Assembly (NCBI RefSeq): GCF_000723165.1
Contig: NZ_HG322949.1
Location: forward strand, 4,110,555 to 4,147,716
Reading direction: 5' to 3'
Origin: Janthinobacterium agaricidamnosum NBRC 102515 = DSM 9628
Lineage (GTDB): Bacteria; Pseudomonadota; Gammaproteobacteria; Burkholderiales; Burkholderiaceae_D
DNA length: 37,162 nt
The position numbers were made by a program, and so were the translations under genes. The notes beneath the pieces are model-generated. The model saw only the letters and a list, made by a program, of their open reading frames with translations. It did not search any database and was not told where the DNA came from. Numbering within the stretch: position 1 is the first letter of the stretch; each line of letters opens with the position of its first letter. Positions 1 through 8,413 of this stretch are shown piece after piece.

Positions 1-1140
1 CGCGGCCGGTGCGCCGGCCGGCACGCCTTCGGCGCCGCCGTTACCGGGGCGAAAGGCCAGCATGCGCAGCAAGGTCATCGAAAAACCGGCGTATTCATCC
101 GGCGCCAGGCCCAGTTCATTGCGGCCATGCACGGCGATCTGATAATACAGCTGCACTTCCTCGGCATCGAAACTGGCGGCCAGGCGCACGATGTCGGCGT
201 ATTCCGGCAAGTCGGCCGGCACCGCCGCCGGCACGGTTTGCGCCAGCGCGATGCGGTGCAGCAAGGTACCCAAGTCTTGCAGCGCATTGTTATACGACAG
301 GCTGCGGCTGGCCATTTCATCGGCCACGGCCAGCAAGTCGGTGCCGTCCTGCTTCTCCAGCGCATCGAGCAAGCGCACCAGGTACGATTGGTCCAGCGCG
401 CCCAGCATGCCTTGCACCGCATCGAGCGTCACTTCGCCGGCCGCATAGGCGATCGCCTGGTCGGTCAGCGACAGCGCGTCGCGCATCGAACCGTGCGCGC
501 CCTGCGCCAGCAGGCGCAGCGCCGGCTGTTCAAAGGCGATGCCTTCCTGGCCGAGGATATTGTCCAGGTGGCTGATGATATGGCCCGGCGGCATTTGCTT
601 GAGGTTGAATTGCAGGCAGCGCGACAAGACCGTTACCGGGATCTTTTGCGGATCGGTGGTGGCCAGGATGAACTTGACATGTTCCGGCGGCTCTTCCAGC
701 GTCTTCAGCATCGAGTTGAAGGCGTGGTTGGTCAGCATATGCACCTCATCGATCATATACACCTTGAAACGGGCATTCGACGGCGCGTACACCGCCTGTT
801 CCAGCAATTGCGCCATTTCATCGACGCCACGGTTCGACGCGGCATCCATCTCTATATAGTCGACAAAACGCCCGGCGTCGATCGCGCTGCACGCCTCGCA
901 TACGCCGCACGGGGTGGCGGTGATGCCGCCCGTGCCGTCCGGACCGATGCAATTGAGCGATTTCGCCAGAATCCGCGACAGCGTGGTCTTGCCGACGCCG
1001 CGCGTACCGGTGAACAGGTAGGCGTGATGCAGGCGGCCGCTGTGCAGCGCATGCGTCAGCGCGCGCACGACGTGCTCCTGGCCGACGAGCGTCTCGAAAT
1101 TCTTGGGGCGGTATTTACGGGCGAGGACTTGATAGGACAT
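1..1140 (-). CDS. dnaX: DNA polymerase III subunit tau/gamma, 3' end cut off by window
   Basis: Clamp-loader ATPase of the replicative DNA polymerase; it loads the beta clamp and ties the polymerase cores together. The frame stays open from the ATG at 1140 to base 1, giving 380 codons with no stop, so the C-terminal part lies outside the window. The protein starts MSYQVLARKYRPKNFETLVG. The Walker A motif GTRGVGKT is near residues 45-52, zinc-binding cysteines are at 64, 78, 81 and 84, and a DEVHML Walker B and an arginine-finger region ending LSRC follow. All are DnaX hallmarks. The 4.5S RNA gene lies just upstream on the same strand, a common betaproteobacterial arrangement. A weak -10 candidate, TACAAT, is at 1236-1231 on the minus strand. 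Any programmed frameshift that makes gamma would lie beyond the window. Confidence 0.95.
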   Translation of the reverse strand, partial: MSYQVLARKYRPKNFETLVGQEHVVRALTHALHSGRLHHAYLFTGTRGVGKTTLSRILAKSLNCIGPDGTGGITATPCGVCEACSAIDAGRFVDYIEMDAASNRGVDEMAQLLEQAVYAPSNARFKVYMIDEVHMLTNHAFNSMLKTLEEPPEHVKFILATTDPQKIPVTVLSRCLQFNLKQMPPGHIISHLDNILGQEGIAFEQPALRLLAQGAHGSMRDALSLTDQAIAYAAGEVTLDAVQGMLGALDQSYLVRLLDALEKQDGTDLLAVADEMASRSLSYNNALQDLGTLLHRIALAQTVPAAVPADLPEYADIVRLAASFDAEEVQLYYQIAVHGRNELGLAPDEYAGFSMTLLRMLAFRPGNGGAEGVPAGAPAA

Positions 1141-1375
1141 GCTGAGATTTTACCGTAGATAGCGGGTGATGCGGTGAAACGCGCAAGCGCCGGGTCAAAG
1201 CGGCCGCTACGACAGGGCCGCGAAACGGCGATTGTAACAAGCCGGGCAACAGAATAGGGAAATCGCGCGCAGCATTGTGCGAATGCAACTGATTGACGAT
1301 GAAAACAGGGAACAAGGACGCAGCTTGCCGGCGCAAGAGAGGAACAGCACTGGAACGACAGGAAACAATCGAAAG

Positions 1376-1472
1376 AGGCGAGCCTGATCTGCGGCACTCA
1401 TGGTTAATAGCCGTGGCTGCTTCGTTCCCGACCTGACCAGGTTAGCCATGCCACGATGCGCAGGGGCCCGCC
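1376..1472 (-). ncRNA. ffs: 4.5S RNA of the signal recognition particle (small bacterial type)
   Basis: On the minus strand the conserved domain IV core is visible: GGTCAGGTCGGGAACGAAGC, followed by AGCC, which is the Ffh-binding loop region. The flanks pair as expected. GGCGGGCC at the 5' end pairs with GGCTCGCC at the 3' end (one wobble), TGCG pairs with CGCA, and further inward GGCATGG pairs across the hairpin. The length of about 97 nt fits the small SRP RNA class. The ends are set by the pairing and by the promoter; no clear intrinsic terminator follows, so the exact 3' end is uncertain. Confidence 0.9.
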
Positions 1473-1479
1473 GGCTGCA

Positions 1480-1485
1480 ATTATA
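1480..1485 (-). promoter_or_regulatory. -10 element of the ffs promoter
   Basis: A perfect TATAAT reads on the minus strand and ends 7 nt before the first paired base of the SRP RNA at 1472. That is the right distance for a transcription start at or next to 1472. No good -35 match is seen 17 bp upstream. Confidence 0.65.
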
Positions 1486-1572
1486 ACCGACCTGGCCGAT
1501 TCTGTGGGCCTAATCGCCATACTGTCCCCGGCCATCGGCCACGCGCCGCGGCCGGCCGGGGATAGCCGACGC

Positions 1573-3207
1573 TTAAAACTCTTCCCAGCGATCGCCGCCC
1601 GCCGGGATGCGGACCGGCGCCGGCGCGGCGATCCGCGCCTTGACTGTCAGCTGCGCCGGGCCGGACACGCCGCCCAGCTTGAACACGCTGACCACTTGCG
1701 CCAGCTGGCCGGCCTGCTCCTGCATCGCTTCGGCGGCGGCCGACGCCTGCTCCACCAGCGCCGCGTTTTGCTGGGTCACCTGGTCCATCTCGGTAATGGC
1801 CTGGTTGACTTGTTCGATGCCGGCGCTTTGCTCTTCGCTGGCATGGCTGATTTCACGCATGATGCCGGTCACGAAGCCGATGCTCTGGACAATTTCCTGC
1901 ATGGTCCGGCCAGCCTTGTCGACCAGGCTGGAACCGGTAGCGACCTGGTGCACCGAATCGTCGATCAAGCCCTTGATTTCCTTGGCCGCCGCCGACGAGC
2001 GGTGCGCCAGGTTGCGCACTTCGGTGGCGACCACCGCAAAACCACGGCCCTGCTCGCCGGCCCGCGCCGCTTCGACCGCCGCGTTCAAGGCCAGGATATT
2101 AGTCTGGAAGGCAATGCTGTCGATCACGCTGATGATATCGACGATCTTGCGCGACGATGCATTGATCGAGCCCATGGTGTTAACCACCTCGGCCACCACC
2201 GCGCCGCCCTGCCCGGCGATCTCGGCCGCGTCCTGCGCCAGCTGGTTGGCGCGCCGCGCATTGTCGACGTTTTGCCGGACGGTCGAGGTCAGCTGTTCCA
2301 TCGACGAAGCGGTCTCTTCCAGCGAACTGGCTTGCTGTTCGGTACGCGCCGACAAGTCCTGGTTACCGGCGGCAATCTCACCAGACGCGGTGGCCATGCT
2401 GTCGGTGCCGCTGCGCACCTGGCCGACGATCTTGACCAGGCTATCGTTCATGACTTTCAGCGCCTGCATCAATTGCCCGGTTTCATCACGGCTGGCGACC
2501 GTGATATCGCTGCTCAAGTCGCCGGCCGACACGGTTTCCGCCACTTTGACGGCCTGCGCCAGCGGCCCGGTGATCGAGCGCGTGATCCAGAACGCAAAAC
2601 CGATGCCGAAGGCAATCGCCAGCAAGCCCAGCGCCACTAATATGATGCGCGTGTTTTGATACGAGGCCAGGATGCTGTCGGCCACGCCATCGCCGGTTTT
2701 CATTTGCGCATCGGCCAATTGATTGATCGCAGCCAAATACTCGGTCGCCCTGGGCATGAAGCTGGTGTCAAACAGATGCCGGCCCTGCTCCTTGTCGCCG
2801 GCGCGCACCGCCTTGGTCAGTTGCTCGCGCGCTTCTGTATACACGATGCGGTGCCGCACCACGGTGTCGAACTTATCCTTGACCATCGGATTGATCAAGC
2901 CGGCGCCTATCTGCTGCTGCAACTCACCCAGGCGCACCAGGGCCTGCTCGACTTGCAGTTCGAATTTTTGTTGATCGGCGGAATCGGCCGCTTTCGACAT
3001 CGCTTCGACGCGCGTGACATTGACTTCGATCAGCTTGGCCCATTCGGCGACCAGGCGCTGGTTCTTGATGCTGCTGTTGACCAGCCGCGACGTCAAGTCG
3101 CCGGCGGCCTGCATGCGCATCAGGCCGAGCACGGTCAGCGCAGCCAGCAATAACAACACCACGGCGTAGCCCACACCGAGCCGTGTACCGATTTTCAAGT
3201 TTTTCAT
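1573..3207 (-). CDS. Methyl-accepting chemotaxis protein (transmembrane receptor)
   Basis: Chemoreceptor of 544 aa that signals to CheA/CheW at the inner membrane. I chose the ATG at 3207 (MKNLKIGTRLGVGYAVVLLL): it gives the usual short N-terminus before the first membrane segment (about 11-31), and GGAA lies just upstream. The frame is open to 3426, but that extension does not look like protein. In order: TM1; a periplasmic four-helix-bundle-type sensor to about 188, rich in charged helical sequence; TM2 about 190-210; a HAMP domain beginning RSITGPL; and the signalling domain with the hairpin tip around SIAFQTNILALNAAVEAARA. The C-terminus RWEEF resembles the xWxxF tether that binds CheR and CheB in high-abundance receptors. 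The ligand cannot be read from the sequence. The gene stands alone, with no che genes nearby. Confidence 0.93.
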   Translation of the reverse strand: MKNLKIGTRLGVGYAVVLLLLAALTVLGLMRMQAAGDLTSRLVNSSIKNQRLVAEWAKLIEVNVTRVEAMSKAADSADQQKFELQVEQALVRLGELQQQIGAGLINPMVKDKFDTVVRHRIVYTEAREQLTKAVRAGDKEQGRHLFDTSFMPRATEYLAAINQLADAQMKTGDGVADSILASYQNTRIILVALGLLAIAFGIGFAFWITRSITGPLAQAVKVAETVSAGDLSSDITVASRDETGQLMQALKVMNDSLVKIVGQVRSGTDSMATASGEIAAGNQDLSARTEQQASSLEETASSMEQLTSTVRQNVDNARRANQLAQDAAEIAGQGGAVVAEVVNTMGSINASSRKIVDIISVIDSIAFQTNILALNAAVEAARAGEQGRGFAVVATEVRNLAHRSSAAAKEIKGLIDDSVHQVATGSSLVDKAGRTMQEIVQSIGFVTGIMREISHASEEQSAGIEQVNQAITEMDQVTQQNAALVEQASAAAEAMQEQAGQLAQVVSVFKLGGVSGPAQLTVKARIAAPAPVRIPAGGDRWEEF

Positions 3208-3490
3208 GTGCCGAATTCCATACAAATGCATACAGTGATGGCCGGCCGGCAAAAGACCGGCACGAACCAGAGTCGCCCGCGACGGCGCGCCCTCTTGGCG
3301 GGACGCGCCGCTGGCCAGCGGGCGCAGGTGACGGCAGGCCGGGACCGCGCGCAAGGCGCGCGGCAAGCTGCCGGTTGGCGGGTGGAACAATGCTATCCAC
3401 TTGACGCTGGCAGTATAACATTTCACCTGAGAATGATTTTTTCAGGGAAATAAAACCAGCCCAAGATGCAAGTCCTTATTTTATTGACAC

Positions 3491-4975
3491 TTACAAACCC
3501 AGCTCTTGCCAGATGTTATCCACGCGCGCCTTCACTTCCGCCGTCATGGTAATGGTGGTGCCCCACTCGCGGTTGGTTTCACCGGGCCACTTATTGGTGG
3601 CGTCGATGCCCATCTTGCTGCCCAGGCCGCTGATCGGCGACGCGAAATCGAGGTAGTCGATCGGTGTGTTGTCGACCAGCGTGGTATCGCGGATCGGATC
3701 GACGCGGGTGGTGATGGCCCAGATCACTTCTTTCCAGTCGCGGATATTGACGTCTTCATCGACCACCACGATGAACTTGGTATACATGAACTGGCGCAAG
3801 AAACTCCACACGCCGAACATCACGCGCTTGGCGTGGCCGGCATATTGCTTCTTGATTTGCACCACCGCCATCCGATAGCTGCAACCTTCCGGCGGCAAAT
3901 AAAAATCGGTGATTTCGCTGAACTGCTTTTGCAGCAAGGGTACGAACACTTCATTCAGGGCCAGGCCCAGCACGGCCGGCTCATCCGGCGGTTTGCCGGT
4001 ATACGTCGAGTGATAAATCGGGTCGCGCCGCATGGTGATGCGGTCGATGGTGAACACCGGGAAAGAGTCCTGCTCATTGTAATAACCGGTGTGGTCGCCG
4101 TACGGCCCTTCCAGCGCATGTTCGTAACCGCTGGGATGATTTTCATCCGGATAAATATGGCCTTCGAGCACGATTTCAGCCGAGGCCGGTACCCGCAACT
4201 CGCTGCCGATGGCCTTGACCAGCTCGGTACGGCTGCCGCGCAGCAAGCCGGCGAACTGGTATTCGGACAAGCTGTCCGGCACCGGCGTCACCGCGCCTAA
4301 TATAGTAGCGGGATCGGCGCCCAGCGCGACGGCGATCGGATACGGCTTGCCCTTGCTCTGGATCGCGTGCTCGCGGAAGTCCAGCGCGCCGCCGCGGTGC
4401 GCCAGCCAGCGCATGATGACCTTGTTGCGTCCTAATACTTGTTGCCGGTAAATCCCCAGGTTTTGGCGCTTCTTGTTCGGCCCCTTGGTAATCACCAGGC
4501 CCCAGGTGATCAGCGGCGCGATATCGCCCGGCCAGCAATGCTGGATCGGCAGCCTGGCCAGATCGACATCATTGCCTTCCCAGACGATTTCCTGGCACGG
4601 CGCGCCGCGCGTTTCCTTCGGCGACATATCCCACACCGCCTTCACCAGCGCACCGAGGCCCAGCAAATCCTTGAAGTCCTTCGGCGGTTCCGGCTCCTTC
4701 AGGCGCGCCAGCACATGGCCGATCTTGCGCAATTCGCTGACGTCTTGCGCGCCCATGCCGAGCGCCACCCGGCGCGGCGTGCCGAACAGATTACCCAGCA
4801 CCGGCATGGTGTGGCCGGCCGGATTCTGGAACAGCAAGGCCGGTCCGCCGGCCCGCAAAGTACGGTCGCAGACCTCGGTCATCTCCAAATACGGTGAAAT
4901 GGGCGTGGAAATAGGCTTAAGTTCGCCAATTCGTTGCAACTGAGAAATAAAATCTCGCAAATCAGAATATTTCAT
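3491..4975 (-). CDS. ubiD: 4-hydroxy-3-polyprenylbenzoate decarboxylase
   Basis: UbiD removes the carboxyl group from 4-hydroxy-3-polyprenylbenzoate in ubiquinone synthesis, using the prenylated FMN made by UbiX. The 494-aa product is almost exactly the length of E. coli UbiD (497). It starts [20 protein letters not shown] and carries the conserved block [20 protein letters not shown], which holds acidic active-site residues of the family. ATG 4975 is the family's usual start, although no good ribosome binding site precedes it. The upstream region (4976-5107) is AT-rich and shared with the divergently transcribed transglycosylase gene. ubiX is not in the window. Confidence 0.96.
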   Translation of the reverse strand: MKYSDLRDFISQLQRIGELKPISTPISPYLEMTEVCDRTLRAGGPALLFQNPAGHTMPVLGNLFGTPRRVALGMGAQDVSELRKIGHVLARLKEPEPPKDFKDLLGLGALVKAVWDMSPKETRGAPCQEIVWEGNDVDLARLPIQHCWPGDIAPLITWGLVITKGPNKKRQNLGIYRQQVLGRNKVIMRWLAHRGGALDFREHAIQSKGKPYPIAVALGADPATILGAVTPVPDSLSEYQFAGLLRGSRTELVKAIGSELRVPASAEIVLEGHIYPDENHPSGYEHALEGPYGDHTGYYNEQDSFPVFTIDRITMRRDPIYHSTYTGKPPDEPAVLGLALNEVFVPLLQKQFSEITDFYLPPEGCSYRMAVVQIKKQYAGHAKRVMFGVWSFLRQFMYTKFIVVVDEDVNIRDWKEVIWAITTRVDPIRDTTLVDNTPIDYLDFASPISGLGSKMGIDATNKWPGETNREWGTTITMTAEVKARVDNIWQELGL

Positions 4976-5107
4976 GTGTATTTAATTTTTTTGACTGTGG
5001 ACGGCATGGCTGAAAGATCTAGGCCAAGTAATTGATTTTATTGGCTTTTGGTGCAATGCAAGATAAAAAGTAAGACATAAAAGTAATAAAGAAACGAAGT
5101 GTTAGTA

Positions 5108-5136
5108 TTGACTTGATATAAACTGGCTTCTACAAT
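5108..5136 (+). promoter_or_regulatory. Sigma-70 promoter for the lytic transglycosylase transcript
   Basis: TTGACT at 5108-5113 and TACAAT at 5131-5136 are separated by exactly 17 bp. Each hexamer matches its consensus at five of six positions. The predicted start near 5143 leaves a leader of about 310 nt before the coding region at 5455. The promoter sits in a markedly AT-rich stretch. Confidence 0.7.
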
Positions 5137-5142
5137 TTGCCC

Positions 5143-5454
5143 AACTTGAAGAGGACGCCCGGCCCAAGGCTTGGAACCAGGCTTGATTTTAACGTCACTC
5201 ATCATTCACGGAGTCGGGGCTCCACATGGCATTTTAAGGAGTGTTTTCAAAAGGCGTCTGCCTTACCCCCGAAAAAAGTTGTATTGCGACTGATCCAATA
5301 CCACAGGGACCGATCAGCTCAAGCAAGCAATGACGGCGTCTGCCGCGCGCACCTTTGCGGCGACAGACGATGATATTTCTGATGCACGGCATTGGCGATC
5401 CACGCTGCGTAACCGCGGCGGGAGGCTCCTTGCCGCGACATTTCAGGGGATTCT
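5143..5454 (+). promoter_or_regulatory. Long structured 5' leader of the transglycosylase gene, possible riboregulator
   Basis: Between the predicted transcription start and the ATG there is no convincing gene but a series of hairpins. GGAG/CTCC is near 5212-5225. AAGGC-GTCT-GCCTT lies near 5252-5267. A long stem in which CGTCTG pairs with CAGACG, with CCGC/GCGG inside, spans about 5337-5370. CGCGGC/GCCGCG with an inner GGAG/CTCC lies about 5413-5438, just before the ribosome binding site AGGGGA (5446-5451). The 10-mer GGCGTCTGCC occurs twice, about 80 bp apart. I compared it from memory with c-di-GMP, glycine, SAM, SAH, FMN, mini-ykkC and yybP-ykoY consensus cores and saw no match. A short 78-codon frame (5137-5373) has no family signature and no ribosome binding site. 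Confidence 0.4.
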
Positions 5455-6360
5455 ATGACAAATCGTTTCATCGAAGCAGCGATGCATGCTTCAACCCTGG
5501 CCCGCCAGCCAGCCGCGCTGCTTTCTCGCGCGCGCACTTCGGCCCGTGGTGTATTGACCACGGCGCAACACACGCTGACTATTTTTGGTATTTCCGCGCT
5601 TGCCTTGATCGCCCTGCTGCTGGCCCGTCCAGACCTGGGCAAGCAAATCAGCCACAGCCTGTTTCCGCAACCGGTGGCAGAGACGCCGGTAACGGCACCA
5701 TCGCTGTCGGCCTTGATGGATGCACCCGCCACGGCGCAAAACGCCGCAGCCAATGGCGCGCCGCTGACCAAGGAAGAAAAAGCCTTGCTCGGCACGCAAA
5801 AGCAGCAGCAGTGGGTAACGTCCTGGTTGTCGAAACGCTACCGCGTAGCGAATGATGCCACCAATATGCTGGTCTCGACCGCTTACCTGACGGCACGCGA
5901 GATCAAACTCGATCCGCTGCTGATCCTGGCCGTGATGGCGATCGAATCGGGCTTGAACCCGTTCGCGGAAAGCCCGGTCGGCGCGCAAGGCTTGATGCAA
6001 GTCATGTCGAAAGTGCACCACGAAAAATTCCAGGACATGGGCGGCGTACAAGCGGCCTTGAATCCAGTGGCCAACATCCGTGTCGGTTCGCTGATCTTGA
6101 AGGATTACGTGACCCGTGGCGGTTCGGTCGAAGCCGGCTTGAAGACCTATGTCGGCGCGGCAGCCTTTGAAAACGATTCGGGCTACGGCTCGCGCGTGCT
6201 GGCTGAATACCGTCGCCTGAAACAAGTGTCGGCCGGTAAAATGGTACCAACCAGCTCGCCAGTAATGGCCGCCGCGGCGCCAGCACCGGCAGCTGTCAAG
6301 GAAGCAGCCGCCCCAGCCATCAAACTGGCGGCGCACCACGAGGAAATCGCCGGCCTGTAA
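5455..6360 (+). CDS. Lytic transglycosylase, SLT-domain (membrane-anchored)
   Basis: This 301-aa enzyme probably cleaves the MurNAc-GlcNAc bond of peptidoglycan from the periplasmic side of the inner membrane. A single hydrophobic segment at about 41-58 looks like an uncleaved anchor. The catalytic SLT (goose-lysozyme-like) domain covers about 125-245, with the family motif AIESGLNPFAESPVGAQGLM; Glu164 in the ES pair is the expected catalytic acid. The C-terminal 50 residues are Ala/Pro-rich. The start ATG 5455 has AGGGGA a few bases upstream. The gene stands alone between its own promoter and an intrinsic terminator at 6406-6441. The long leader is unusual for such a gene. It is not assigned to one of the named Mlt families. 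Confidence 0.88.
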   Translation: MTNRFIEAAMHASTLARQPAALLSRARTSARGVLTTAQHTLTIFGISALALIALLLARPDLGKQISHSLFPQPVAETPVTAPSLSALMDAPATAQNAAANGAPLTKEEKALLGTQKQQQWVTSWLSKRYRVANDATNMLVSTAYLTAREIKLDPLLILAVMAIESGLNPFAESPVGAQGLMQVMSKVHHEKFQDMGGVQAALNPVANIRVGSLILKDYVTRGGSVEAGLKTYVGAAAFENDSGYGSRVLAEYRRLKQVSAGKMVPTSSPVMAAAAPAPAAVKEAAAPAIKLAAHHEEIAGL

Positions 6361-6405
6361 TGACTCTCATATATACAGGCATGCGCCGTCAGCGGCGCTG
6401 TTGAA

Positions 6406-6441
6406 AAGCCACCCAGGGTGCATACCGGCGGTGGCTTTTTT
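6406..6441 (+). terminator. Intrinsic terminator after the transglycosylase gene
   Basis: An 8-bp stem AAGCCACC/GGTGGCTT is followed by a run of T up to 6441. A short A-run before the stem could let it work weakly in the opposite direction as well. Confidence 0.8.
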
Positions 6442-6470
6442 CATGCCTGGTCCATATTTGCAGCAGCAAC

Positions 6471-6503
6471 AAAAAAGCCACCGCGGCTTGCGCCGGGTGG
6501 CTT
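6471..6503 (-). terminator. Intrinsic terminator after nusB
   Basis: On the minus strand the stem AAGCCACC (6503-6496) pairs with GGTGGCTT (6482-6475) and is followed by T residues. It lies 29 bp past the nusB stop. The stem sequence is the same as in the neighbouring plus-strand terminator at 6406-6441. Confidence 0.8.
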
Positions 6504-6531
6504 CAAAACGGCGGCACAGCCCGCGGGCAGT

Positions 6532-7002
6532 TTATCCGCGCTTGGCGCCCGCCGCTTCTTCCGGGCGCAATTTGGCGGCCAGCTTGTCCAGCACGCCATT
6601 GACATACTTGTGGCCGTCGATACCGCCAAACGACTTGGCCAGCTCGACCGCTTCGTTGATGACGACGCGGTAAGGGATTTCCAGGTTGTTCTTCAACTCG
6701 AAGGCGCCCAGCAGCAGGATGCCATGCTCGATCGGCGACAATTCGGCGATGTTGCGGTCGATCAATGGCGCAACGGCTTCGCGCAATGCCACCGAATCCT
6801 TGATCGCACCGTACAGCAAGACGCCGAAATGTTCGGCGTCGGCCTTGTCGAAACCGTGCGCGGCGCGAATATGATTCACGACGGTGGCCGCGTCTTCATT
6901 GTTAAGCAGCCACTGATACAAGCCCTGCAGCGCAAACTCGCGCGCGCGGTGACGCGGCGTGCGGTTTTTGCTTGGGTTGGCGAGCAAATTTTTCTCTGTC
7001 AT
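6532..7002 (-). CDS. nusB: Transcription antitermination factor NusB
   Basis: NusB binds boxA RNA together with NusE (ribosomal protein S10) and supports antitermination of rRNA operons. The 156-aa all-helical product has the family features RHRAREFALQGLYQWL near the N-terminus and YRVVINEAVELAKSFG, followed by KYVNGVLDKLA, near the C-terminus. The length is slightly above E. coli NusB (139), with extra residues at both ends. The start ATG 7002 has GGAA just upstream. It lies 91 bp downstream of ribH on the same strand, the usual ribH-nusB pair, and is followed by a strong terminator. Confidence 0.97.
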   Translation of the reverse strand: MTEKNLLANPSKNRTPRHRAREFALQGLYQWLLNNEDAATVVNHIRAAHGFDKADAEHFGVLLYGAIKDSVALREAVAPLIDRNIAELSPIEHGILLLGAFELKNNLEIPYRVVINEAVELAKSFGGIDGHKYVNGVLDKLAAKLRPEEAAGAKRG

Positions 7003-7093
7003 GATATTTCCGTACCTGTTCTTAATTACATGTGTTCACTACAAATTCCGGCCAGCCGGCCGCCAGCGCCGATGACGCGCGGCCGGCGCGGTA

Positions 7094-7579
7094 TTACTCT
7101 TCTTCGCCGGCGTCGCGCAATTCTTCCAGCGCTTGCGCCAGGTTCGCCATTTCCACCGCCACGCGGGCGGCTTCCGCGCCCTTGACCGACATGCGCACTT
7201 CCGCTTGCTCGTCGTTTTCGGTCGTCAATACCGCGTTGGCGATCGGGATGCCGCAATCGAGGCCGACCCGGGTGATGCCCGCACCGACTTCGTTCGACAC
7301 CAGTTCAAAATGGTAAGTTTCGCCGCGGATCACCGCGCCCAGCGCGATCAAGGCGTCGAATTGATTGGTTTCAGCCATTTTTTGCAACACCAGCGGGATT
7401 TCCAGCGCGCCCGGCACGGTCACGTGCAGCACGTCTTCATCGGCCACGCCGAGTTTGCTCAATTCAGCCAGGCAAGCCGACAACAGGCCATGACAAACGA
7501 CTTCGTTAAAACGCGCCTGGACGACGCCTACGCGCAAACCGTCGCCGGCAAAATTTGTTTCGTATGTTCCTACGGTCAT
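7094..7579 (-). CDS. ribH: 6,7-dimethyl-8-ribityllumazine synthase
   Basis: RibH condenses 5-amino-6-ribitylaminouracil with 3,4-dihydroxy-2-butanone 4-phosphate to give the direct precursor of riboflavin. The 161-aa protein has the family blocks [37 protein letters not shown] and [14 protein letters not shown], including the active-site histidine in the TYHFE block. I chose ATG 7579 ([10 protein letters not shown]) because GAAGAGG lies at good spacing upstream; the frame is open to 7627. Its usual partners ribD and ribE are on the same strand but about 9 kb upstream, and ribB/ribBA is not in the window. Confidence 0.96.
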   Translation of the reverse strand: MTVGTYETNFAGDGLRVGVVQARFNEVVCHGLLSACLAELSKLGVADEDVLHVTVPGALEIPLVLQKMAETNQFDALIALGAVIRGETYHFELVSNEVGAGITRVGLDCGIPIANAVLTTENDEQAEVRMSVKGAEAARVAVEMANLAQALEELRDAGEEE

Positions 7580-7912
7580 GACGAGCCTCTTCAATATGGG
7601 GTAATTTCCTGCCATCGGCGGCAGCACTTGGTTGCGCGGCTAGTGGTTCAGCGCTGGCAGAGCAATCGCGCCGCTTGCTTGTGACGGGTGCCGCGTCTGC
7701 CGATTTCCTGCATTTTTTCTCTAACCTGCTATTTTAAAGGATTTAACGATTCCCAACTGCATTTAACGCGCTATTCGGCCAACTTGCCCAACGTGGCGCC
7801 GTCAAACTTGCAAATCGCATAAGATGACTGCGCTATCAGTTTCATGACAAGCCCGGATGGCCTACGCCATGCCGCGCATTCCTGGTTCGCTATCTACACG
7901 CAGGAGTTCTCT

Positions 7913-8338
7913 ATGAAAACAAATGGATCGGCCGTCTGGTCAGGCGGCATCAAGGATGGCAAGGGCGCCATCAGCACCCAAAGCGGCGCCATCAAGGATT
8001 ACCCCTATGGCTTTGCCAGCCGCTTTGAAGGCAAGCCCGGCACCAATCCCGAAGAATTGATCGGCGCGGCGCACGCCGGCTGCTTCACGATGGCGCTGTC
8101 GCTGATCCTCGGCGAAGCCGGGCTGACCGCCGAAAAAATGGAAACCAAGGCCGAAGTCACGCTGGACAAGGTGACCGACGGTTATGCGATTACCGCAGTG
8201 CACCTGAGCCTGCAAGCCAAAATCCCCGGCGCCGACCAGGCCAGATTCGACGAATTGACCGCCAAGGCCAAGGCCGGCTGCCCGGTATCGAAATTACTGA
8301 ACGCCACCATTACGCTGGACGCCAGGCTGCTGTCCTGA
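7913..8338 (+). CDS. osmC: OsmC-family peroxidase
   Basis: OsmC-type proteins reduce organic hydroperoxides through two reactive cysteines. The 141-aa product carries both: Cys57 in AHAGCFTMAL and Cys123 in AGCPVSKLL, plus the conserved PEELIGAAHA segment. The start ATG 7913 (MKTNGSAVWSGG) has AGGAG at 7902-7906; an in-frame upstream ATG at 7844 would add a tail not found in the family. It is transcribed alone and converges with the helicase gene. The pattern fits the OsmC rather than the Ohr branch, but that is family knowledge applied by eye. Confidence 0.92.
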   Translation: MKTNGSAVWSGGIKDGKGAISTQSGAIKDYPYGFASRFEGKPGTNPEELIGAAHAGCFTMALSLILGEAGLTAEKMETKAEVTLDKVTDGYAITAVHLSLQAKIPGADQARFDELTAKAKAGCPVSKLLNATITLDARLLS

Positions 8339-8413
8339 CGCCTGCCGGCCGGAGACGCATAAACGACACGCGATGCTCCGGCCCATATCGCACGATCGCG
8401 CGCATAGCGTCAC

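Noticed and set aside
127..1158. Long plus-strand open frame opposite dnaX
   Set aside because: It is antisense to a clear dnaX reading frame, His/Arg-rich with no family features, as expected from a high-GC shadow frame.
1456..2640. Long plus-strand frame opposite the chemoreceptor
   Set aside because: Antisense shadow of the chemoreceptor gene; the minus-strand frame has all the family motifs.
5250..5345. Two similar small hairpins in the transglycosylase leader as a mini-ykkC (guanidine-II) riboswitch
   Set aside because: Mini-ykkC needs two hairpins with ACGR loops. Here the loops are GTCT (AGAC on the other strand), and the downstream gene is unrelated to guanidine export.
5137..5373. 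78-codon frame in the transglycosylase leader as a small gene or leader peptide
   Set aside because: No ribosome binding site, no family resemblance, and it runs across the hairpins; better explained as leader RNA.
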